Below are positions 1 through 5,715 of a DNA stretch of 7,132 nt, piece by piece (the first letter of the stretch is position 1; every line of letters starts with the position of its first letter). Location: the NCBI GenBank assembly GCA_021817755.1, contig JAKAGC010000195.1, forward strand, positions 1 through 7,132, given 5' to 3'. The notes below the pieces were generated by a model that was given only the letters and a program-made list of their open reading frames with translations, searched no databases and was not told the origin of the DNA. The DNA comes from Acidobacteriota bacterium (GTDB taxonomy: Bacteria; Acidobacteriota; Aminicenantia; UBA2199). Position numbers and translations under genes: made by a program.

Positions 1-2070
1 ATTCGAACAACACAACGGGAAAATATTCACCTGGAAATCAACAAAAATGGCTTTATACCCTCATCTGTTCCACAATTTAAAACATTAGAAAATCAAAAAA
101 TCCAAATTCCGAAAATTATACTGTTACCTTCTCCGAAAGAAGAAATAGTGGTCACAGGTACATCGACTCCGAAATTTTACTGGGAAACGCCTGTAAAAAC
201 AGCGGTAATCTCTGAGAATCAAATTGAAAAAAAGGGAGCAGTTTCACTGGCGGATTCATTGGAAATCGCTACAGGAGTACGAGTTGAAGATAATTGCCAG
301 AATTGTAATTTTACCCAAGTCCGAATCAATGGTATGGAAGGGAAATATTGCCAGATTCTCTTTGATGGGCTTCCGATGGTTTCTTCCCTGGCAGGTGTTT
401 ATGGACTGGAACAAATCCCGGCAAACCGGATTTCACGGCTTGAAGTGGTAAAAGGAGGCGGTTCTGCACTTTATGGTGGAAATGCGGTAGCAGGTGTTGT
501 GAATGTGATTACAAAAGAACCTGAAATATCTCAGACGTCAATATCTCTCACGGGAGAATCGATATCAGGGAGCCTGAATTCCAATCTCACCATTAATACG
601 GATTACGTTTCGAGAGATGAAAAAATTAAAGCATCATTTTTTTCCGATTATCAACGGCGTGAACCGGTTTTTTATAATGATGATGATTATTCAGACATCG
701 GAGAAATTACGCATCTTTCTGTTGGGAGTAATGTTATCCATAATCTGGATCAAATCGGGGCGAAATTGCTTCTCAATTTCAGTTATATATTTGAAGATCG
801 CAGGGGTGGAAATAAATTGGATTTACCGGAACACTTTGCTGATATTGCAGAATCGGCAAGAACAAATCGAATGGACGCAGGTTTAAGCTGGGAACAAAAA
901 TTAGGGGACAAATCATTATTACGTTTTAATAATTCGGTTTCGAATACGAAACGAAAATCCTATTATGGGGGAGGCCAAAATCCAAATGCATACGGAAATA
1001 CAAAAAATCCGGTGGTTTATTCAAACCTGACCTATAGTAATTACAGTATAAATCATCATACGTTACTGGCTGGAATTAGCTTCAGAAGCGACAAAATTAA
1101 GGATATTGCGCCTGCGTACAATCGTACAATCGATTCTACCTATACGGAATTGGGTATCCTGGTTCAAGACGATATGGAATTGTTTAATGACACAGTCGGA
1201 ATCTTACTTGGAATACGGGGTGATAAGCATTCGGAAGTAGAGAATATTATATTCAGTCCACGTGTTAGTTTATTATACAATGGGATACCTGACCTGACAT
1301 TCAGGGGAACTTTTTCAACGGGTTTCAGAGCACCACAGGTCTTCGATGAGGATTTTCATATTACAATGATCGGAGGTGAAGGCCATCTGATCGTCAACAA
1401 TACGAACCTCCATGAAGAACGTTCCCACAGTTTTACGGTTGGAATCGACTATGGAAAACAGAAAAAAGACCGTTTATTACGGATCAGTATAAATGGATTC
1501 TATAATAAATTGAATGATGTTTTTACAATGCGGGAAATCGCTCCATTACCTAATGCCAGAGTGTTTGAACGATTCAACAGTGAAGGCGGAGCCAAGGTAT
1601 ACGGTATGGAATTTGAATTGGGATTCAAAAAAAACAGGCGATTTGAATTCCTTACGGGCTGGACGTTTCAGAAGAGCCGTTTGGATTTGCCGGAGCCTGA
1701 TTTCGGAAGTAAAGAGATATTCCGTTCACCGGATATCTATGGATTTGCGAGGTTGGATTTTAATTTGAACGCTACAACCGATTGTTTTGTGGAAATGAAT
1801 TATACGGGTTCCATGTATGCACCGCACTACGCGGGTTATATCGCAAATGATGTTCTTGAAAAAACCAAGTCTTTTACTGTCATAAATGTTAATGCGAGTA
1901 AAAAAATTCAATTACTTGCTAATAATTCCATTACCATTTCTGCTGCTGTTAATAACATATTCGACAATTACCAGGAAGATCTGGATAAAGGGCCATACCG
2001 GGATGCAGGATACATTTACGGTCCACGTTTTCCAAGAGTTTTCAGGATAGGAATAAAATACGATTTTTAG
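1..2070 (+). CDS. TonB-dependent outer-membrane receptor, 5' end outside window
   Basis: An outer-membrane beta-barrel importer powered by TonB; the substrate cannot be read from sequence (the plug resembles BtuB/CirA/heme-receptor types). The frame is open from base 1, giving 689 visible residues. Visible residues 1-43 look like the end of a carboxypeptidase-regulatory-like beta-sandwich, as in FCB-group receptors. A TonB-box-like EEIVVTG follows at 47-53. The plug runs about 65-175, with a CQNC motif (C99, C102), a third Cys (C117), then QILFDGLP, IPANRISRLEVVKGGGSALYG and AGVVNVITKEP. The rest is barrel strands, ending in Phe (GIKYDF), as expected for a BAM signal. A start at base 148 is not credible: that GTG is the first Val of the TonB box. 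The gene stops with TAG and is followed by a strong terminator, so it ends its transcription unit. The family call is firm; the ligand is unknown. Confidence 0.95.
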   Translation: MRTTQRENIHLEINKNGFIPSSVPQFKTLENQKIQIPKIILLPSPKEEIVVTGTSTPKFYWETPVKTAVISENQIEKKGAVSLADSLEIATGVRVEDNCQNCNFTQVRINGMEGKYCQILFDGLPMVSSLAGVYGLEQIPANRISRLEVVKGGGSALYGGNAVAGVVNVITKEPEISQTSISLTGESISGSLNSNLTINTDYVSRDEKIKASFFSDYQRREPVFYNDDDYSDIGEITHLSVGSNVIHNLDQIGAKLLLNFSYIFEDRRGGNKLDLPEHFADIAESARTNRMDAGLSWEQKLGDKSLLRFNNSVSNTKRKSYYGGGQNPNAYGNTKNPVVYSNLTYSNYSINHHTLLAGISFRSDKIKDIAPAYNRTIDSTYTELGILVQDDMELFNDTVGILLGIRGDKHSEVENIIFSPRVSLLYNGIPDLTFRGTFSTGFRAPQVFDEDFHITMIGGEGHLIVNNTNLHEERSHSFTVGIDYGKQKKDRLLRISINGFYNKLNDVFTMREIAPLPNARVFERFNSEGGAKVYGMEFELGFKKNRRFEFLTGWTFQKSRLDLPEPDFGSKEIFRSPDIYGFARLDFNLNATTDCFVEMNYTGSMYAPHYAGYIANDVLEKTKSFTVINVNASKKIQLLANNSITISAAVNNIFDNYQEDLDKGPYRDAGYIYGPRFPRVFRIGIKYDF

Positions 2071-2127
2071 TCGATTTAAATTAAGAATTATTTTATTAGT
2101 TGTAGAACCTTAAAGACCAGACAGGAA

Positions 2128-2168
2128 AGAGAAGAAGAGAAGAACCTCCCTTCTCTCTTCTCTTTTTT
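2128..2168 (+). terminator. Intrinsic terminator after the TonB receptor
   Basis: A 14-bp stem pairs 2128-2142 with 2150-2163. It is made of two AGAGAAG units against two CTTCTCT units, with one bulged A at 2135, a 7-nt loop at 2143-2149 and a run of T at 2164-2168. It lies about 60 bases past the receptor stop. Only the plus-strand side has a T tract, so it should stop receptor transcripts rather than those of the convergent kinase gene. Confidence 0.85.
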
Positions 2169-2219
2169 GTCGTGGAATATTTTTAAGAGGAAAGGTAGAG
2201 AGTTTCCGTGGGTGAACCG

Positions 2220-3227
2220 TTAAATCCGATCCTCGATTACCGGTATGAAAAGAGCGAATTTAACCCCCCATCCGGGATCGGGAGTTTCAATTTTCATAGA
2301 GCCTCCCATGCGTGTCATTAGTTTATTTGAAATAGCAAGTCCTATTCCACTGCCTTCAGTACGAGTGGTAAAAAAAGGGATAAAGACTTTTTCGGTTATC
2401 TCTTTATCAATGGGAGGACCATCATTCATATAGATTAATTTTACATAAAACGGATTCTTTTCTTCAAGACGAAACAATATTCTTCCGTGGCTTTTCAATA
2501 CATCGAGAGAGTTGAGAATTAAATTAAAAATTACCTGATAGAAAGCTTCTTCATCAAGCCATACAAGTATGGATGGTGTCACATCGATGGTTACGGAAAT
2601 TTCTCTTCTTTTAAGAATTTCATGGTTCAGATCGATAATCTTTGCAATATATGATTCAAGATTAACATGTTTTTTATGTATCGCTTCATTTATAGAAGAG
2701 AAGTGCCGAATTTTTCCCAGGTACCGGGATAACCGTTCGATTTCCGTAATGGCTTTCCTGGTATAAGAGATTTTTTTCTCATCATCCCATGTGGGAATGG
2801 ATTCTTCCAATACTTGTAATGTGGTTAAAACCGAAGTCAATGGATTTCCGATTTCGTGTACAGCTTCGGCAATCCAGGCTGATAAACGGTCATAGAATTT
2901 ATTTTCCTGGATATTTTCAAGATAGATTTTTTTATAAGAGACATCGTTTAAGAAGACAAGAAAATTATCAGAGGAAAGTTTATATATTGTAAAACCGATT
3001 ACCTCTCCTTTGGCACTTTCAATATCGGAGCGTCGGCATTGCTGGTTAAATGTTTCTATTTCCCGGAAAAGCACATCCAGAACAATTTCTTTTCTACCAT
3101 TTAGTACTCGTTCTGCATGCGAATTGGAGTAATAGACAACAGGAGGGGAATTATGAATAAGAAGTACTCCCATTTCGATATCTTCAAATATTTGTTCCGG
3201 CGTTAAGTTTATTTTTTTAATTTTCAT
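2220..3227 (-). CDS. Soluble PAS-like/HisKA/HATPase sensor histidine kinase
   Basis: A 335-aa two-component sensor kinase that should autophosphorylate on His and pass phosphate to an unidentified response regulator. Residues 9-100 form a degenerate PAS-like input domain (IFEDIEMGVLLI opening). The dimerisation/phosphoacceptor region has the H-box AEAVHEIGNPLTSVL, with H124 as the phosphorylation site. The ATP-binding domain has an N-box (N235, N239), a G1-like NDGPPI (268-273), an F-box (FIPFFTTR, 282-289) and a G2 motif GSGIGLAIS (292-300). G1 usually reads DxGxG; here N and D look swapped and Pro replaces the second Gly, a variant I recall from NtrB-like kinases and expect to be active. 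There is no transmembrane segment or signal peptide, so it is cytoplasmic. No Shine-Dalgarno precedes the ATG. It is convergent with the receptor and divergent from the secreted protein; no regulator gene is adjacent, so it is an orphan here. Confidence 0.93.
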   Translation of the reverse strand: MKIKKINLTPEQIFEDIEMGVLLIHNSPPVVYYSNSHAERVLNGRKEIVLDVLFREIETFNQQCRRSDIESAKGEVIGFTIYKLSSDNFLVFLNDVSYKKIYLENIQENKFYDRLSAWIAEAVHEIGNPLTSVLTTLQVLEESIPTWDDEKKISYTRKAITEIERLSRYLGKIRHFSSINEAIHKKHVNLESYIAKIIDLNHEILKRREISVTIDVTPSILVWLDEEAFYQVIFNLILNSLDVLKSHGRILFRLEEKNPFYVKLIYMNDGPPIDKEITEKVFIPFFTTRTEGSGIGLAISNKLMTRMGGSMKIETPDPGWGVKFALFIPVIEDRI

Positions 3228-3237
3228 ATAAATAAAT

Positions 3238-3306
3238 ATTATGCCACAAAGACAAAAGAAATCAAGAAAGAACTGATGATATATTTAATTTTTAACGACT
3301 TTTCAA
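3238..3306 (-). promoter_or_regulatory. Candidate promoter(s) of the histidine kinase gene
   Basis: Two sigma70-like matches read on the minus strand. The first is TTGAAA (3306-3301), 17-nt spacer, TATATC (3283-3278), predicting a leader of about 44 nt. The second is TTGATT (3265-3260), 16-nt spacer, CATAAT (3243-3238), predicting a start only a few bases before the ATG, i.e. nearly leaderless. The second would fit the missing Shine-Dalgarno. AT-rich DNA yields such matches by chance, so either is tentative. Confidence 0.3.
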
Positions 3307-3353
3307 TTTATCGTGAATACTGTATTCTAAAATCTTTCCTTTTGAAAAGAATA

Positions 3354-3381
3354 TTGGAAAAACTTCGGGAAATGGTATAAT
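3354..3381 (+). promoter_or_regulatory. Candidate sigma70-type promoter for the secreted protein
   Basis: A perfect -10 hexamer TATAAT (3376-3381) lies 16 bases after TTGGAA (3354-3359, four of six matches to the consensus). Transcription would begin near 3388, giving a leader of about 150 nt that starts with the GGGAA/TTCCC stem-loop. No experimental support. Confidence 0.45.
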
Positions 3382-3530
3382 AATATACGGGAACTCTTTC
3401 CCTTTGTGAATTTTTTATGAATAAATGGCAGATTGATTTGATTATGGAAACTGATAACAAGATTGTTTTTAACATTAATCTTATGCAAATTGTTTCCCAA
3501 AATCTTATTATTTAAATGAAAAAAATAAAC

Positions 3531-3535
3531 AGGAG
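3531..3535 (+). promoter_or_regulatory. Shine-Dalgarno fixing the start at 3541
   Basis: AGGAG sits 5 bases before the ATG at 3541. This supports that start over the in-frame ATG at 3574, which has no such motif. It also shows that this organism uses Shine-Dalgarno pairing at least for some genes. Confidence 0.75.
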
Positions 3536-3540
3536 ATATC

Positions 3541-4920
3541 ATGAATATAAAGAAAAACATTATTTTAACCATAATGAAAACTTTCATATTTTCTTTACTG
3601 GTAATGGTCCTGCTGAATGGATTGAATACCCTCGGCTATGCACAGGCAAGCCAATCTATCGATGGTATTTATATTTTAATCGGTGACTCCGATGGGACAA
3701 AAGTAGTAAAAGGAGCGACCGTAACGCTTACTATTTCGGGCTCCCCTTCGGGCAGTTTGGCAATGTCTGCCATTAAAACGGATGAGACTGTTACAGATAA
3801 CGGTATTTTTAAAATTAAAAACGGGAAAATTACCCTTTCGTTCAATGAAATGGAATGGGCTGCCAATAACGCTCCCTATTCTTTATCGGGAAACACATTA
3901 ACTCTTCCTTTTAAGGCATTGGGAGGAGCGGGATCAGGTACGTCCACCTGGAAAAGACTGGGCGGACAGGAAGATTCCACTGGTTCTACTTCTACAGGGA
4001 AAAAGAAACCGGGTCAAGATGATGGCCAGGGAAATAACAACGATAATAAAGGTAATAAGAAAAACGGAGATGATAAGGGCGGGAATAACAAAAAAGATGA
4101 TAATGGTGATGATGACGGCAGCGGAACGAACCCTGGAAAAGATGACGGAAAAAACCCACGCCCTAAACCGAAAGATGATCCATCAAAAAAACCGGATCAA
4201 AAACCGAAACAACCTGGAATAAAAGAATTGGTGGGGAACTGGACAGGCCGCGCTGCGGGAGAAGAAGTACGATTCCGGGCAAATAACGGTATCCTGATCC
4301 TGACAGTAAAACATAATGCAGAATTCTTTTTCCATGTGGATGAAAATGGTAATATCGACGGAGAAGGAACGATTGAATATGACCTGGAACGAAACACGAC
4401 AGGATTGGATAACCTGGTTGCGGGTGTGCGTGGTTTGATGGGATTAATGCCATCAGCTCCGGGTCTACCTGGTTCAGGAGCAAAAGCAGGCCTGGCAGGA
4501 AAAATGGGCGACGCAACAACAGGAGCTCCTGGCGTTACCTCTTTGCAATACGAAGCACCTCACCTGAAAAACGGTAAAGAAGTCCGCCACTTTAAATTCA
4601 AAGGAAAAGCGGAAATGTCCACAGGTTACTGGGATGGCGAACAAAAAAATAACTGGAAACTGACACTTGAACAGGATGGGGATTACACTTTACCGGATGG
4701 TTCAGAAGAAAATAAATTAATCGCTCAATGGGAAGTGAATCTTGTCAAAGAAGAAAAACCGTTTCCATGCTGGTCTCCTTTTCTTAAAAACCCGGCAACT
4801 CTTAGAAAAGGCCCGGGTGGAATATGGGTAGCAGAATTCCAGGAAAAAGGAAAAAACAGGAATGGTGTAAAAGTCTGGCAAGAATACGGTTATGTTTGGA
4901 TGGCAAGACAGAATAAGTAA
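3541..4920 (+). CDS. Exported two-module protein with charged low-complexity linker, function unknown
   Basis: A 459-aa protein I do not recognise. Residues 1-36 are a signal peptide: Lys-rich start, hydrophobic core, Ala-x-Ala-type end (GYAQA). With no lipobox Cys it is probably soluble periplasmic or secreted. Residues 38-140 form a compact beta-rich module (SIDGIYILIGDSDG at the start, then YSLSGNTLTLPF and STWKRL), loosely like lipocalin-like or META-type small secreted domains. Residues 141-228 are a Gly/Asn/Asp/Lys/Pro linker with no folded character. Residues 229-459 form a second beta-rich, Trp-containing module opening with LVGNWTGRAAGEEVRF. It is interrupted at about 291-335 by a hydrophobic Gly/Ala/Pro/Met-rich insertion (GLMGLMPSAPGLPGSGAKAG). 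There is one Cys, C410. It is monocistronic: own Shine-Dalgarno, own promoter candidate, terminator after the TAA. Coding is certain; any domain name is a guess. Confidence 0.9.
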   Translation: MNIKKNIILTIMKTFIFSLLVMVLLNGLNTLGYAQASQSIDGIYILIGDSDGTKVVKGATVTLTISGSPSGSLAMSAIKTDETVTDNGIFKIKNGKITLSFNEMEWAANNAPYSLSGNTLTLPFKALGGAGSGTSTWKRLGGQEDSTGSTSTGKKKPGQDDGQGNNNDNKGNKKNGDDKGGNNKKDDNGDDDGSGTNPGKDDGKNPRPKPKDDPSKKPDQKPKQPGIKELVGNWTGRAAGEEVRFRANNGILILTVKHNAEFFFHVDENGNIDGEGTIEYDLERNTTGLDNLVAGVRGLMGLMPSAPGLPGSGAKAGLAGKMGDATTGAPGVTSLQYEAPHLKNGKEVRHFKFKGKAEMSTGYWDGEQKNNWKLTLEQDGDYTLPDGSEENKLIAQWEVNLVKEEKPFPCWSPFLKNPATLRKGPGGIWVAEFQEKGKNRNGVKVWQEYGYVWMARQNK

Positions 4921-4942
4921 TATTAAATATTGGGAAAAGCAA

Positions 4943-4964
4943 AACCCCTTTTATAAAAGGGGTT
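4943..4964 (+). terminator. Hairpin terminator after the secreted-protein gene
   Basis: A nearly perfect palindrome: AACCCCTTTT (4943-4952) pairs with AAAAGGGGTT (4955-4964) around a central AT. Past one mismatch it can extend to GCA/TGC (4939-4941 with 4966-4968). It starts 22 bases after the stop codon. The plus side lacks an immediate T run. The minus side continues TTTTGCTTTT, so it may work in both directions and also insulate against minus-strand read-through from the peptide gene. Confidence 0.65.
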
Positions 4965-4987
4965 CTGCACTCCCTAAAATTTTTGTT

Positions 4988-5018
4988 AATTTTTCTATAG
5001 TTAGATAGTAGAAAAATT
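4988..5018. other. AT-rich hairpin in the intergenic stretch
   Basis: AATTTTTCTA (4988-4997) and TAGAAAAATT (5009-5018) form a 10-bp inverted repeat around an 11-base loop. It lies between the terminators of the secreted-protein and peptide genes. It could be a second weak terminator or chance in AT-rich DNA. Nothing else is visible in 4921-5150 besides this and the two terminators. Confidence 0.35.
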
Positions 5019-5087
5019 TTGATGAAGTGGGGTAATTGTTAATTTAAAGAGAATTAATAAAAGCGGGGAGATATAAAGGGAAGAATT

Positions 5088-5125
5088 AAAGAAAAGACAA
5101 AGGCGGCACCCTGGGAAATGCCGCC
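5088..5125 (-). terminator. Intrinsic terminator of the precursor peptide gene
   Basis: Read on the minus strand, a 7-bp GC-rich stem (GGCGGCA 5119-5125 against TGCCGCC 5102-5108) closes a 10-base loop. It is followed by a T-rich tail over 5101-5088 (TTTGTCTTTTC). It lies about 25 bases past the TGA of the peptide gene, so that gene has its own transcript end. The loop contains CCCTGGGAA in plus-strand reading, which recurs inverted upstream of the same gene. Confidence 0.75.
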
Positions 5126-5150
5126 CAAATATTTACTTCGGTTATTTACC

Positions 5151-5399
5151 TCACGGACATTGCAAAAGTCCGCAAAGTGTCATGGTTGCGGGGCATCCTA
5201 CCATCTGAGCATCGGTATAAATACAGGTATTTAAGCCTTGAATACTCCAATTTGCAGGACATTTGTAAAGCGCTTGTGTGCAATCTACGATGGTGACTAA
5301 TACTGCTCCACCATTAATCATACTCATCTGGGGGATTTCCAGACGTGCAATAGTTGTTTTGTTCAATGTAAGCTTTTTCGTTAGCTTTTTGTTCGGCAT
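5151..5399 (-). CDS. RiPP precursor peptide, lanthipeptide-type GG leader with six-Cys core
   Basis: An 82-aa precursor of a ribosomally made, modified peptide. Residues 1-31 are a leader of the class I lanthipeptide / 'natural product precursor, GG-Bacteroidales' type: a Lys-rich start, then LTLNKTTIARL (10-20), QMSMINGG (24-31) and cleavage expected after G31, probably by a C39-peptidase ABC exporter. The 51-residue core (32-82) begins hydrophobic (AVLVTIV) and has Cys at 40, 47, 59, 69, 76 and 81. Ser/Thr occur at 36, 41, 52, 58, 62, 72 and 74, so Ser/Thr lie upstream of each of the first five Cys, as thioether rings would need. ATG 5399 is chosen because AGGAGG lies 9 bases before it; the longer start at 5447 runs through a repeat. 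No LanB, LanC, radical-SAM enzyme or exporter is in the window. A disulfide-bonded bacteriocin-like peptide is the alternative. Confidence 0.87.
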   Translation of the reverse strand: MPNKKLTKKLTLNKTTIARLEIPQMSMINGGAVLVTIVDCTQALYKCPANWSIQGLNTCIYTDAQMVGCPATMTLCGLLQCP

Positions 5400-5408
5400 A
5401 TTTTGTTT

Positions 5409-5414
5409 CCTCCT
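5409..5414 (-). promoter_or_regulatory. Strong Shine-Dalgarno of the precursor peptide gene
   Basis: Minus-strand AGGAGG ends 9 bases before the ATG at 5399. It decides the start: the upstream in-frame ATG at 5447 lies inside a GC-rich repeat and has no comparable motif. A full-consensus site suggests high translation, as expected for a precursor peptide. Confidence 0.8.
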
Positions 5415-5424
5415 TTTCAATAAT

Positions 5425-5450
5425 ATGGGCTTCCCAGGGCCACCCATTTA
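5425..5450 (+). repeat. GC-rich inverted repeat, left copy
   Basis: A GC-rich islet in AT-rich DNA, beginning ATGGGC then TTC then CCAGGGC. Apart from the extra TTC it matches the reverse complement of 5659-5681 at about 20 of 23 positions. It lies in the presumed 5' leader of the peptide gene, where TGGG/CCCA can fold into short hairpins. It could be half of a REP-like or MITE-like element; no target duplication was recognised. Confidence 0.5.
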
Positions 5451-5469
5451 CGTTATTTAGGTTAAAATT

Positions 5470-5498
5470 ATGATATCACAATGAATTCTAAAATTCAA
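5470..5498 (-). promoter_or_regulatory. Candidate promoter of the precursor peptide gene
   Basis: On the minus strand, TTGAAT (5498-5493), a 17-base spacer and TATCAT (5475-5470) give a good sigma70-like match (four and five of six). Transcription would start near 5463, leaving a leader of about 64 nt that includes the GC-rich repeat and the Shine-Dalgarno. Confidence 0.45.
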
Positions 5499-5627
5499 CC
5501 AATATAAAACTTTTGATTTTATAATCATTCAGAGACGTATTAGAATATGAAAAAAAAAGAAATCCGAATCAATGAAAAATTTCTTAATTTCAGTTAAATT
5601 AATAGAGTTGAAAACTTCATCTATATT

Positions 5628-5655
5628 TGCTTTATACCTCGATCTGTGCTAAAAT
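5628..5655 (+). promoter_or_regulatory. Weak candidate promoter for the glycosyltransferase operon
   Basis: TTGCTT (5628-5633), a 16-base spacer and TAAAAT (5650-5655) form a partial sigma70-like match. The start would be near 5662, inside the right-hand GC-rich repeat. TTGAAA at 5608-5613 with TTTATA at 5631-5636 is a weaker alternative. Confidence 0.28.
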
Positions 5656-5658
5656 ATT

Positions 5659-5681
5659 TAACTGTGTAGCCCTGGGCCCAT
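5659..5681 (-). repeat. GC-rich inverted repeat, right copy
   Basis: Reverse-complement partner of 5425-5450, lacking three bases. GC-rich sequence continues to about 5697 (ATCGGCGCATGTG). It ends about 20 bases before the glycosyltransferase ATG, so it occupies the leader or the ancestral 5' end of that gene. The continuation has the look of relic repeats scattered in some AT-rich genomes, but that is memory, not a search. Confidence 0.5.
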
Positions 5682-5715
5682 AACCATCGGCGCATGTGTT
5701 AAAAATTTAAATAAT

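Larger units (their letters stand above)
3228..3540. other. Divergent intergenic region between kinase and secreted-protein genes
   Basis: A 313-base AT-rich stretch with no convincing gene. It holds the kinase promoter candidates at its left, a plus-strand promoter candidate at 3354-3381, and a possible 150-nt leader for the secreted protein. Near the predicted transcript start is a small hairpin, GGGAA (3389-3393) with TTCCC (3398-3402) around a CTCT loop, followed by a T-rich tract. It could be a 5'-end stabilising stem or a weak attenuator. A minus-strand open frame spanning 3327-3587 is Phe/Lys/Asn-rich, overlaps the real gene start and has no family features, so it is not annotated. Confidence 0.6.
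5400..5715. other. Divergent intergenic region between peptide and glycosyltransferase genes
   Basis: A 316-base gene-free stretch, strongly AT-rich except for two GC-rich repeat islets. It contains promoter candidates in both directions and a purely A/T-paired hairpin: TTAATTT (5584-5590) with AAATTAA (5596-5602) around CAGTT. I see no RNA gene or small ORF with coding character here. Confidence 0.6.

Noticed and set aside
3327..3587. Minus-strand 86-codon open frame
   Set aside because: Phe/Lys/Asn/Ile-rich product of AT-rich DNA that overlaps the promoter and signal peptide of the real plus-strand gene; no ribosome site or family features.
4000..4225. Possible tandem repeat in the secreted-protein linker
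   Set aside because: The D/N/K/G-rich stretch is low complexity without a fixed repeat period that I can align.
4163..4519. Minus-strand 118-codon open frame inside the secreted-protein gene
   Set aside because: Antisense shadow of a well-supported coding region; the Pro/Leu/His-rich product lacks domain features.
5400..5447. Longer precursor reading frame starting at ATG 5447
   Set aside because: The extra 16 residues are read through the GC-rich repeat, and a consensus AGGAGG sits at the right distance before ATG 5399, where a typical Lys-rich leader begins.
5278..5460. Plus-strand 60-codon open frame over the peptide gene
   Set aside because: Antisense to the precursor gene, without a ribosome site; the hydrophobic look comes from the leader and repeat read backwards.
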